Shown here piece by piece: positions 1 to 5,066 of a stretch of DNA of 6,665 nt. The stretch is from NCBI RefSeq assembly GCF_002585305.1, contig NZ_NUNF01000015.1, forward strand, positions 1 to 6,665. Direction: 5' to 3'. Origin of the DNA: Bacillus sp. AFS037270 (GTDB taxonomy: Bacteria; Bacillota; Bacilli; Bacillales_B; DSM-18226). The notes below the pieces were generated by a model that saw nothing but the letters and a program-made list of their open reading frames with translations, was not told where the DNA came from and ran no database searches. Position numbers and translations under genes: made by a program. How positions within the stretch are numbered: the first letter of the stretch is position 1; the number at the start of each line of letters is the position of its first letter.

Positions 1-8
1 TTTATTGA

Positions 9-24
9 GGGAGTTTAGTTCAAG
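9..24 (+). repeat. Partial copy of dispersed palindromic repeat (R1)
   Basis: The stretch GGGAGTTTAGTTCAAG matches the right half of the dispersed repeat seen elsewhere in the window, closest to the copy at 2891-2924. The left arm is not recognisable, so this is a half copy or a degenerate one close to the window edge. Confidence 0.5.
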
Positions 25-47
25 AAGAAAGACCGTCACAGACGGTC
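22..47 (-). terminator. Rho-independent terminator for the small membrane protein gene
   Basis: A perfect 6-bp stem (GACCGT at 31-36 with ACGGTC at 42-47) has a 5-base loop. Read on the minus strand it is followed by TTTCTTCTT. It lies about 40 bases past the stop of the minus-strand gene at 86-262, so it most likely ends that transcript. Confidence 0.65.
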
Positions 48-85
48 CCTGGTTATTGAGAGCTTCTCGGTAAATCTGGTATATA

Positions 86-262
86 TCACTCTCCTATTTT
101 GTTATTATCTAAAATATCGAGCTTACTTGAAATTTCTTTAAGTACTTCATTTCGTTCTTTTTGAGCTTTTATAAGGCTTACAGCAAACCAAATTGTAAAT
201 CCAATTACTGCTAAATAGATAATAATTATAAATATCGGTAATATAGCTAATGATGCGTTCAC
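86..262 (-). CDS. Small single-pass membrane protein, unknown function
   Basis: This encodes 58 residues. The start is a GTG at 260-262 because a GGAGG sequence (270-274 on the plus strand as CCTCC) lies 7 bases upstream. A longer reading from an ATG at 317-319 would add 19 residues but has no better ribosome binding site and would bury this one. Residues about 4-30 are a continuous hydrophobic stretch with an FIIIIYLAVI core, consistent with one membrane span. Residues about 31-50 are charged and heptad-like (KAQKERNEVLKEISSKLD), suggesting a short cytoplasmic amphipathic or coiled-coil tail. Small proteins of this design are common in Bacillaceae, but I know no function for this one. It appears to be alone in its transcription unit, with its own terminator at 22-47. 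Confidence 0.7.
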   Translation of the reverse strand: MNASLAILPIFIIIIYLAVIGFTIWFAVSLIKAQKERNEVLKEISSKLDILDNNKIGE

Positions 263-611
263 TAGGTAACCTCCAATCACGCATGTATGGATGCCCTTCA
301 GATAAAAAAAATAAAACAAATAATGCCAGAGGATAATATTTATTCACGGTTCGATTTTTATATGCAATGGAAAATAAGTTGCTTGTTAAACTAACTCGGA
401 TGCAAGAGAGTAAAAATTAGGATTGCTGCGGCAGTCTTTTTTCTTGTTCAACTAACTGGGCAGTTTAGTTCAACAAGAGGTATGTGGAAAATATAGTAAT
501 AATTGTAATTGTGAACCTAAATACAAAGTAAAAAAGATGCAAATTGCACCTCTTTTTCTACTGATAAATTAATTTTCCCCCCTGTGAATCCAAAATCGTA
601 AGTATATGAAG
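263..611. other. Gene-poor gap with composite repeat
   Basis: No convincing coding region is present. The only overlapping minus-strand reading frame here runs out of frame through the membrane protein gene and lacks a ribosome binding site. The gap holds the composite repeat at 381-477. A weak AT-rich hairpin lies at about 533-555 (GATGCAAATTGCACC followed by TCTTTTT), which might terminate transcription in either direction but has a very short stem. I could not assign a clear promoter for the membrane protein gene. Confidence 0.5.
381..477 (+). repeat. Composite palindromic repeat (left arm, GCTGCGGCAG hairpin, 35-bp palindrome)
   Basis: Three parts occur in order. At 381-408 is a left segment of the repeat family (TTAAACTAACTCGGATGCAA). 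At 421-436 is a hairpin, GATTGC-TGCG-GCAGTC, followed by six T residues at 437-442, which looks like a plus-strand terminator. At 443-477 is a near-perfect palindrome of 35 bases with arms CTTGTTCAACTAACTG and CAGTTTAGTTCAACAAG. The same three-part order recurs at 4323-4413, so this is one unit rather than three chance neighbours. No gene lies inside it. Confidence 0.75.
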
Positions 612-658
612 GTAAAATTAAAAGACTTGAGTCCGATAGAATACCGAACTCAGGTCTT
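612..658 (-). terminator. Terminator of the esterase-padR operon
   Basis: An 11-bp stem pairs 622-632 (AAGACTTGAGT) with 648-658 (ACTCAGGTCTT), with one G-U pair and a 15-base loop. On the minus strand it is followed by TTAATTTTACC. It lies about 40 bases after the padR stop codon and is the natural end of the minus-strand operon. Confidence 0.75.
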
Positions 659-694
659 AGAAGTTGCTTAAACTATATTTCTAACTTTATTGGG

Positions 695-1207
695 TCAGAT
701 CATCCCCTCTATTTCTGCTTTCATTTGTTCAAACCACTTTAAGTTTACCAAGTGATGGGAACGAGAATTTTCGTTCATGCGGCGGTAGTAATTGATTGTG
801 CCGGGAAGTTCTTGTGTGTTGGACAGGTATTCATCAAGGAGGGCGATTCGGGTTTTTGTCTGGTCGATTTGCGATTGGATCAGTTCCAGCAATTTGTTTT
901 TGTCGAATTCATCGGCAAAGAGTAACGCCCCATAAAATTGCAGGTTCACATATTCCGATTTGGTGCCGAATTTGACCATTAATTTTTCGAATTCTGCCAT
1001 TCCCGATTCGGTGATTTTAAAGTTCCGAATTTCGCGCCCAATGGTTGAAGGTTTCTGCTGAATCTGTTCAATCCAACCTTTTTCTTCAAGTTGCTGCAGA
1101 TTGTAATAAAATGAGCCTTTTGTGAAGTTAACAATGTATTTGTAATTACGTTTTTCCATTAAGGCCAGTAGTTCGTAGCCGTGAGCGCCTGGGTTTTGGA
1201 TGAGCAA
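695..1207 (-). CDS. PadR-family winged-helix transcriptional regulator
   Basis: This is a predicted DNA-binding repressor of the PadR family. The N-terminal winged helix shows the family pattern: GAHGYELLALMEK (about residues 7-19), then KGSFYYNLQQLEEKGWIE (30-47) as the recognition helix region, then a wing with GREIRNFKITESG. The second half (about 85-170) is helical and matches the usual C-terminal dimerisation domain. The interval given uses the first canonical start, TTG at 1205-1207, but that TTG has no ribosome binding site and cuts off the first helix. The frame stays open upstream and reads IIPLLILG before the TTG, which is the expected first helix. I therefore think the real start is the ATA at 1229-1231, giving 178 residues, preceded by AGGTGAT at 10-base spacing. 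It overlaps the stop of the esterase gene by ATAA. It probably represses the operon through the palindromes at 2102-2141; that link is inference. Confidence 0.9.
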   Translation of the reverse strand: MLIQNPGAHGYELLALMEKRNYKYIVNFTKGSFYYNLQQLEEKGWIEQIQQKPSTIGREIRNFKITESGMAEFEKLMVKFGTKSEYVNLQFYGALLFADEFDKNKLLELIQSQIDQTKTRIALLDEYLSNTQELPGTINYYRRMNENSRSHHLVNLKWFEQMKAEIEGMI

Positions 1208-1227
1208 GCCAAGGATAAGTAAGGGGA

Positions 1228-2070
1228 TTATGGCTTCATCACCTTCACCATCTGCGCCTCAAATTCCGCGTACGTGATTTTACCCGAAGCCAAATCCATG
1301 CTATGAAGGTAAATCTGTTCTGTTTTCGAATAATCGCGCTCCACTTTCAGCGATTGCTCCTCCCCCGGGATGGGTTCCAGGACATGATACTTTTTAGAAA
1401 AAGCATCGAAATAGCGGTAGCCGAATTTGCGTTGCGAAAACGCGTCTAAATGAATGCCATCAGGATTCGCGGTTAAACCTGCCGCTGTTACAAAATAACA
1501 ATTTTGCTGTTCGTTCGCGAAGCGCTGCAATTGTTCATTGACCTGTCGAAATTCTGTCGCGTGCTGTCCAAAACCGGTCTTCCCAAGGAAATCACCAAGT
1601 CCGCCAATGATCAACGGCACCTCATCAAGTTTCAACTCGTTTCTTAGGGTCTCGATGATAAGGGTTAATTTCACGTAATAAGTTTCATGCAGCGAACGAT
1701 AACTGTCACTCTCACCCTGGTGCCAAAGGATTCCACAGATTTGACTGGACCGGAGGGCGAAGCGGGCTTCGGACAAAGCATGCTGAAAAAGGATGCCTTC
1801 TGGATGCCAATCATTCAAGGAACTGCCACCTTCCGCACAAGGAATCAAACCAATTTCTTCATCGGGATGGGCTTTCGACCAGGCATCAGCAAAAGACGCG
1901 GCAAGTCCTACGCCGGAAACCGGACGGTCGTAATTAATCGGCTCTGTCATCATCTGCCACTGTCCATTGCGCAGCATTTTTATTTTTTCATTATAGATAG
2001 GTTCTACTTCATGCAAAAATCCACGGCCCGCCATATTCGACTGACCCAACATTAAAAATGACTTTATCAT
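1228..2070 (-). CDS. SASA/DUF303-family carbohydrate esterase-like protein (sialate O-acetylesterase fold)
   Basis: This encodes a 280-residue SGNH-type hydrolase of the sialic acid esterase (SASA) family. Members remove O-acetyl groups from sugars such as sialic acid or xylan; the substrate here is unknown. The nucleophile motif GQSNMAGRG is at residues 9-17, with Ser11 the likely catalytic serine. The second block WHQGESD is at 116-122, and DGIH at 204-207 supplies a probable catalytic Asp-His pair. No signal peptide is visible, so the protein is probably cytoplasmic. The last 50 or so residues extend past the recognisable domain. The ATG start is supported by AAAGGAGTGA upstream. It is the first gene of an operon with the PadR gene, whose frame overlaps its stop codon. 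Expression should be driven by the promoter at 2121-2149 and blocked when the two operators are occupied. Confidence 0.9.
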   Translation of the reverse strand: MIKSFLMLGQSNMAGRGFLHEVEPIYNEKIKMLRNGQWQMMTEPINYDRPVSGVGLAASFADAWSKAHPDEEIGLIPCAEGGSSLNDWHPEGILFQHALSEARFALRSSQICGILWHQGESDSYRSLHETYYVKLTLIIETLRNELKLDEVPLIIGGLGDFLGKTGFGQHATEFRQVNEQLQRFANEQQNCYFVTAAGLTANPDGIHLDAFSQRKFGYRYFDAFSKKYHVLEPIPGEEQSLKVERDYSKTEQIYLHSMDLASGKITYAEFEAQMVKVMKP

Positions 2071-2101
2071 CTAATCTTCACTCCTTTACATTACTATATT
2101 G

Positions 2102-2113
2102 GTCTAATTAGAC
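2102..2113. promoter_or_regulatory. Operator palindrome O1 (downstream, near the transcription start)
   Basis: GTCTAATTAGAC is a perfect 12-base palindrome, identical to the core of the second copy at 2129-2140, with centres 27 bases apart. It begins about where transcription from the adjacent promoter should start, so a bound repressor would block RNA polymerase. The most likely binder is the PadR protein of the same operon (inference). Confidence 0.75.
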
Positions 2114-2120
2114 TAAAAAT

Positions 2121-2149
2121 ATTATATAGTCTAATTAGACTGTAGTCAA
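2121..2149 (-). promoter_or_regulatory. Sigma-A-type promoter of the esterase-padR operon
   Basis: On the minus strand the -35 box is TTGACT (2144-2149), the spacer is 17 bases, and the -10 box is a perfect TATAAT (2121-2126). Transcription should start near 2113-2115, leaving a leader of about 44 bases with the ribosome binding site. It is the best consensus promoter in the window, which fits a gene kept off by a repressor rather than one needing an activator. Confidence 0.85.
2128..2141. promoter_or_regulatory. Operator palindrome O2 (inside the promoter spacer)
   Basis: AGTCTAATTAGACT is a perfect 14-base palindrome lying wholly inside the 17-base spacer between the -35 and -10 boxes. A protein bound here would directly exclude RNA polymerase. 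Its 12-base core repeats exactly at 2102-2113. Confidence 0.8.
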
Positions 2150-2397
2150 TTCGATTTATCTGGTGAAAGTTTCATAACTAAAAGGTTTGGTTTTTTATTC
2201 GTATGTATTGGAACAAACTGACATGATAGAAATGTATAACTCATTATAATGAAAATCTAGTGGTTGTATTTGAGCAATAGCATGGTCTTTGGCTTTTTCT
2301 TATTCAACTAATTGAGTGCTTTAGTGAAACAAGGATTTCATAAATAATCAAACTTTATCTCAAAGATACACTAGTACGCGTTCAAAATAACGCTCTG
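2150..2397. other. Intergenic gap between divergent units, with one repeat copy
   Basis: No gene is supported here. It contains a TATAAT at about 2245-2250 without a matching -35 box, the palindromic repeat at 2299-2333, and a small inverted repeat GCGTT/AACGC at 2378-2393. I see no coding frame with a ribosome binding site on either strand. Confidence 0.5.
2299..2333 (+). repeat. Dispersed palindromic repeat, 35 bp (R4)
   Basis: It has the same length and design as the palindrome at 443-477: left arm CTTATTCAACTAATTGAG, right arm CTTTAGTGAAACAAG. It is preceded by a T-rich stretch (GGCTTTTT), as in the composite copies, though the GCTGCGGCAG hairpin is not preserved. Confidence 0.7.
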
Positions 2398-2426
2398 TTT
2401 AATTGAGTGCCAGCTCATGTTATAAT
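2398..2426 (+). promoter_or_regulatory. Probable promoter of the zinc-ribbon gene
   Basis: A perfect -10 box TATAAT (2421-2426) carries an extended TG motif (TGTTATAAT). A weak -35-like TTTAAT (2398-2403) sits at 17-base spacing. The extended -10 may compensate for the weak -35. The leader to the start codon at 2519 would be about 85 bases. Confidence 0.6.
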
Positions 2427-2518
2427 GAGAAACTTAGGATAATTACGACTTTTGCTCATGATTGAACGGATGCCAAGAAAAGCCTCCGTCTAACGATAAA
2501 ATATGGAGGTGTAAGTGA

Positions 2519-2728
2519 ATGAATAAACGATGGACGATCGGTAAAATTAAAGAATTTGTTGAGAACAATTCGGAAAGTAAGTTGCTAACGACGGAATATC
2601 ACGGTTTTTCTCAAATGTTACTATTTAAATGTGCATGTGGTAGCAACTTTGAAAATACATTTACAAAATTTAAAAATAATAACCAACGTAAATGTGATGT
2701 GTGCCAACCGCCGAAAGCGTCACGCTAA
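2519..2728 (+). CDS. Stand-alone zinc-ribbon small protein
   Basis: This encodes 69 residues. The ATG is well supported by GGAGGTG at 2505-2511, 7 bases upstream. Four cysteines form a likely zinc-binding ribbon: C38-x-C40 followed by Gly, and C59-x2-C62. Around them is the pattern LLTTEYHGFSQMLLFKCACG...F..TFTKFK....RKCDVC, which I recall as a repeated module in phage-associated and homing-endonuclease-like proteins of Firmicutes. There it sits in front of or between other domains. Here it stands alone with nothing fused, so it may be a free nucleic-acid-binding module or a relic of a larger protein. It has its own promoter and terminator, so it is a single-gene unit. The function is unknown; the family resemblance is from memory. 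Confidence 0.75.
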   Translation: MNKRWTIGKIKEFVENNSESKLLTTEYHGFSQMLLFKCACGSNFENTFTKFKNNNQRKCDVCQPPKASR

Positions 2729-2748
2729 ACGTATAGCGAATAAACAAA

Positions 2749-2786
2749 GTGCCGATTTCTATTAAATAGAAGTTGGCGCTATTTTT
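2749..2786 (+). terminator. Strong terminator after the zinc-ribbon gene
   Basis: A long stem pairs AGTGCCGATTTCTATT (from 2749) with AATAGAAGTTGGCGCT (ending 2780), with a few G-U or mismatched pairs, followed by ATTTTT. It lies about 20 bases after the stop codon. Confidence 0.85.
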
Positions 2787-2800
2787 AAAAAATTTTGATT

Positions 2801-2847
2801 AAAATCACCTTACTCCTATTGTCTTATTAGAGGTAAGGTGATTTTTT
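2801..2847. terminator. Second, bidirectional-looking terminator hairpin
   Basis: A perfect 13-bp stem pairs AAAATCACCTTAC (2801-2813) with GTAAGGTGATTTT (2833-2845) and runs into a T-tract. It has a T-rich flank on the opposite strand too, so it could work both ways. No gene lies between it and the terminator at 2749-2786. Confidence 0.7.
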
Positions 2848-2878
2848 AATGGATATTTATGTTAATCTTACTGAAAGA

Positions 2879-2924
2879 TTGTGAAGTAATTTACTTAAGC
2901 TAAAGGGAGTTTAGTTAAACAACA
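2879..2924 (+). repeat. Dispersed palindromic repeat with conserved upstream segment (R5)
   Basis: TTGTGAAGTAATTTACTT followed by AAGCTAAAGGGAGTTTAGTT is nearly identical to the copy at 3530-3576. The conservation includes about 14 bases upstream of the palindrome itself. It lies about 75 bases before the GNAT gene. Confidence 0.7.
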
Positions 2925-2998
2925 ATATCATTAAATAGAGGATTTTTAGCTTCCGTAAAGAAAGAGTAAATAAAAAATGGTGAGGGGATGAAAAAAAT

Positions 2999-3511
2999 TT
3001 GGAAGCAAATAACCATATCATTCAGATAAAGCCTTGGGAGGATAATGACCTTGATTTACTTTTTCGTATTAACGCTCCAGAAATGATGCAGTATCTTGGT
3101 GGTCCAGAGAGTAAAGAGCAGATTTTGAATCGACATAAACGATATCTTGATCTTGGTAAAAGAGGGCGTATGTTCAGCATTATATTGTTACCAGAATTAG
3201 AAACAGTAGGTTCTGTGGGTTATTGGCAAACTACTTGGAATAAGGAAAGTGTATATGAAACTGGATGGAGCGTTCTACCCTCGTATCAAGGGAAAGGAAC
3301 AGCTACAAAAGCAGTAAAGTTAGCAATAGAAGAAGCATCTAGTGAGAACAAATATAAATACATTCACGCATTCCCATCAATTGATAATCCTGCTTCTAAT
3401 GCAATTTGTCGTAAGCTGGATTTTCAATTTAAATCTGAATGCGAATTTGAATATCCTCCAGGAAGCTTTATGCGGTGCAATAATTGGCGTTATAACCTAA
3501 TTGGACAATAG
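2999..3511 (+). CDS. GNAT-family N-acetyltransferase (RimJ/RimL-like)
   Basis: This encodes 170 residues of a GCN5-related acetyltransferase, an enzyme class that moves an acetyl group from acetyl-CoA to an amine on a protein or small molecule. The acetyl-CoA binding motif is visible as VLPSYQGKGTATKAV (about residues 92-106, with Q97-G98-K99-G100-T101-A102). The later block SIDNPASNAICRKLDF (about 127-142) is typical of the RimJ/RimL-like branch. The substrate is unknown. The start is a TTG at 2999-3001: the frame has a stop at 2981-2983 and no ATG or GTG between. A GAGGGG ribosome binding site lies 11 bases upstream. The ATG at 2988 is out of frame and sits directly against that site. No clear promoter was found; the repeat at 2879-2924 occupies the upstream region. 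Confidence 0.9.
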   Translation: MEANNHIIQIKPWEDNDLDLLFRINAPEMMQYLGGPESKEQILNRHKRYLDLGKRGRMFSIILLPELETVGSVGYWQTTWNKESVYETGWSVLPSYQGKGTATKAVKLAIEEASSENKYKYIHAFPSIDNPASNAICRKLDFQFKSECEFEYPPGSFMRCNNWRYNLIGQ

Positions 3512-3529
3512 CTGATTTTTCAAAATAGT

Positions 3530-3576
3530 TTGTGAAGGAATGTACTTAAGCTAACTGGGTGCGTTAGTTGAACATG
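3530..3576 (+). repeat. Dispersed palindromic repeat with conserved upstream segment (R6)
   Basis: TTGTGAAGGAATGTACTT is followed by AAGCTAACTGGGTGCGTTAG and TTGAAC. This is the clearest example of the core CTAAC-tgGGTGC-GTTAG hairpin. It lies 18 bases after the GNAT stop and about 110 bases before the next gene. No separate terminator for the GNAT gene is visible, so this hairpin may take part in ending that transcript, although no T-tract follows. Confidence 0.7.
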
Positions 3577-3684
3577 AACATAGAAATGATGGATATTTTT
3601 TATATGCCAAAAACAACTTTAAATGCTAGAACAATTTTTAAAGTGAGGAAAGATTATATTCTGTTTATGTAAGGAGTCATTATT

Positions 3685-4200
3685 TTGGGGCAATCATGGA
3701 GTAAGATGCGTAAAATTCTTGAACAAGATAATATTTGCGAATCGCTTAAAGGAAGAATTCAGTATTTCGCTACCCGGTATCGAAAGTCTCACGACCAAGA
3801 AGGAAGGGTAGCTATTCGGATTGACGGTAAAGAAGGTTTTAAATCCTGTTTTTTCGACTGGCAGAACAAAAGAGTTGAGGCAGAAAAGAGTGTAGTAATT
3901 CAGAATATGGAGGATATGCCTTGGTGGGAATATTGGGATAAAATTCACTTGGAAACGGAAAACTTTGGAGGGTTTGACCAGTATGGATTTTACGAAGCTT
4001 TCTACTATTATCAAAATCACAGTATTGAAGAAAGTTTGGTTAATGAAAGCCCCATTGTTAGATTGTTTGCAATACTTGATAAGCGTGTAGGCAAAAGAAG
4101 ATTAGAGAAAATTTTCCCCGAAATTGAATTACAGCCTGCATGGTTACAAGTTTTTTACAGATTACGCATTGAATCCGAAGTGAAATCCCTTATGCAGTAA
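3685..4200 (+). CDS. Uncharacterised protein, probable SF0329 family
   Basis: This encodes 171 residues of unknown function. The start is a TTG at 3685-3687, supported by AAGGAG at 3671-3676 with 8-base spacing. Features include an N-terminal WSKMRKILE segment, SLKGRIQYFATRYRKSHDQEGR (about 20-41), a WWEYWDKIH stretch (80-88), an aromatic-rich YGFYEAFYYYQN region (100-111), and a C-terminal LDKRVGKRRL...PAWLQVFYRLR block (131-161). No signal peptide or membrane span is seen, so it is likely cytoplasmic. From memory this layout matches proteins labelled SF0329 family, which are scattered across distant bacteria; I cannot verify this here. It is a single-gene unit with its own terminator at 4232-4256. 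Confidence 0.8.
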   Translation: MGQSWSKMRKILEQDNICESLKGRIQYFATRYRKSHDQEGRVAIRIDGKEGFKSCFFDWQNKRVEAEKSVVIQNMEDMPWWEYWDKIHLETENFGGFDQYGFYEAFYYYQNHSIEESLVNESPIVRLFAILDKRVGKRRLEKIFPEIELQPAWLQVFYRLRIESEVKSLMQ

Positions 4201-4231
4201 CATGATTTAGCAACTAAACAAGCTTTATCAC

Positions 4232-4256
4232 AAAACCGTTTTATAAAAACGGTTTT
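4232..4256 (+). terminator. Terminator of the 3685-4200 gene
   Basis: A perfect 11-bp stem pairs AAAACCGTTTT (4232-4242) with AAAACGGTTTT (4246-4256) around a 3-base loop. The T run is part of the stem. It lies about 30 bases after the stop codon. Confidence 0.75.
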
Positions 4257-4322
4257 AGTTTAACGCAAAATGAAACCTAAAGTACGACAGAGCCCTTTTT
4301 TAAGTAGAATTGTAAAACATTA

Positions 4323-4413
4323 CACTTAAAGTAACGGGTGCAAGAGTTTAACAATGAGTTGCTGCGGCAGCTCATTTTCTTTTTGTGCTAATGTGGCAGC
4401 TAGTTTAAACAAG
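4323..4413 (+). repeat. Second composite palindromic repeat
   Basis: It has the same three-part order as 381-477. A left segment (CACTTAAAGTAACGGGTGCA, from 4323) is followed by a 9-bp hairpin ATGAGTTGC-TGCG-GCAGCTCAT (4354-4375) with a T-rich tail TTTCTTTTT. Then comes a degenerate right palindrome ending GCTAGTTTAAACAAG at about 4413. The hairpin differs in sequence from the first copy on both sides of the stem in a pairing-preserving way, while the TGCTGCGGCAG core is identical. It lies directly against the transposase remnant. Confidence 0.75.
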
Positions 4414-4417
4414 CAGA

Positions 4418-4827
4418 CAGTAAAAGGGGACACTCATGCTAATTGTCCTATGAACACTAGTACAATGAGGAGTTGTCACTATACCGAAAATAAAATAACA
4501 ACACTTACAAATAGGCAAATATATCGAAAAGTGTAAGGTGTGCCCATTCAAGGAAGGATGTTACCAAGAAGGTGCGAAAAGCAAGACTTATTCGGTCACA
4601 ATAATATCAACGCGCATTCCGAACAGGAGAAATTCCAGGAGAATGATTTCTTTAAGGAAAAATCCAAGGAGCGCTATAAAATTAAAGCGAAAAACAGCAA
4701 ACTAAAACATAGACAAGGGTATAATGTCGCATAATTCTCGGGTCTAATTGGCATGGAACTGCAAGGGGCAATGGCGATTTTTACGGTAAATCTAAAGAGG
4801 ATAATGACACTGCTAGACCAAAAATAA
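4418..4827 (+). pseudogene. Degenerate 3' remnant of an IS1182-like transposase
   Basis: Translation needs at least two frames. Frame one, from 4529, reads KCKVCPFKEGCYQEGAKSKTYSVTI, the zinc-knuckle-like cysteine block seen near the C-terminal part of IS1182-type DDE transposases. After a frameshift near 4610, the other frame reads KERYKIKAKNSKLKHRQGYNVA, then a TAA stop at 4732-4734. It resumes as FSGLIGMELQGAMAIFTVNL and ends KRIMTLLDQK with TAA at 4825-4827. This is the typical C-terminus of that family. The catalytic N-terminal two thirds is absent, so it cannot move itself. The left edge is uncertain: the open frame from 4418 (KGDTHANCPM...) may or may not belong. It abuts the composite repeat at 4323-4413. 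Confidence 0.75.
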
Positions 4828-4857
4828 ACAAATAACAGAGAATGTATAAAGAAAAAG

Positions 4858-4901
4858 CTGGCTTTTTGTTCCAAAATATTGGAAATAAATCCAGTTTTTT
4901 T
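4858..4901 (+). terminator. Terminator-like hairpin after the transposase remnant
   Basis: CTGG (4858-4861) pairs with CCAG (4891-4894), and TTCC pairs with GGAA inside, with some mismatches between. Seven T residues (4895-4901) follow. It probably belonged to the insertion element. Confidence 0.6.
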
Positions 4902-4985
4902 ATGTGAGGACCTTTTAAAAATAAAAACCAACAGATTTTCAGTGCCTCAATTAATACGAGGGGAGTTTTTATTTTGACTGAAATA

Positions 4986-5019
4986 TTGTGAAATATTTGC
5001 ACCAGAGCTAACTGATATG
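4986..5019 (+). repeat. Degenerate copy of dispersed repeat (R9)
   Basis: TTGTGAAATATTTGCACC followed by AGAGCTAACTGATATG aligns with the upstream segment and left arm of the copies at 2879 and 3530. The preceding bases (ACTGAAATATTGTGAA) also resemble those before the 2879 copy (ACTGAAAGATTGTGAA). The right arm is lost. Confidence 0.45.
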
Positions 5020-5066
5020 AAAAACAGTCATTTTTAAATTTCAAATTTTTTGTAAGTTTTTTAGTT

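Noticed and set aside
1687..2055. A 122-residue plus-strand frame inside the esterase gene
   Set aside because: It is a shadow of the esterase gene, whose catalytic motifs are clear on the other strand.
2458..2493. Short leader peptide MIERMPRKASV ahead of the zinc-ribbon gene
   Set aside because: No ribosome binding site, and no attenuator-like alternative hairpins were evident.
2988..2998. A possible A-run indel separating an ATG (2988) from the GNAT frame
   Set aside because: The ribosome binding site would touch that ATG directly, so the TTG at 2999 is the more natural start; no frameshift needs to be assumed.
3574..3672. A 32-codon open frame MNIEMMDIFYMPKTTL... ending at the ribosome binding site of the next gene
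   Set aside because: It has no ribosome binding site, starts inside the repeat, and its length is within chance for AT-rich DNA.
381..4413. Integron attC sites: hairpin repeats between small promoterless-looking genes
   Set aside because: The arms do not fit the RYYYAAC/GTTRRRY core pattern, no integron integrase is present, and the zinc-ribbon gene at least has its own promoter and terminator.
4354..4536. A 60-residue protein starting MSCCGSS
   Set aside because: Its start lies in the composite repeat hairpin and its remainder overlaps the decayed transposase; it is not an independent gene.
4986..5002. A TnrA-like half box TGTGAAATATTTGCACC upstream of ansZ
   Set aside because: It misses several required positions of TGTNAN7TNACA and lies over 100 bases upstream of the likely promoter; it is better explained as part of the repeat copy.
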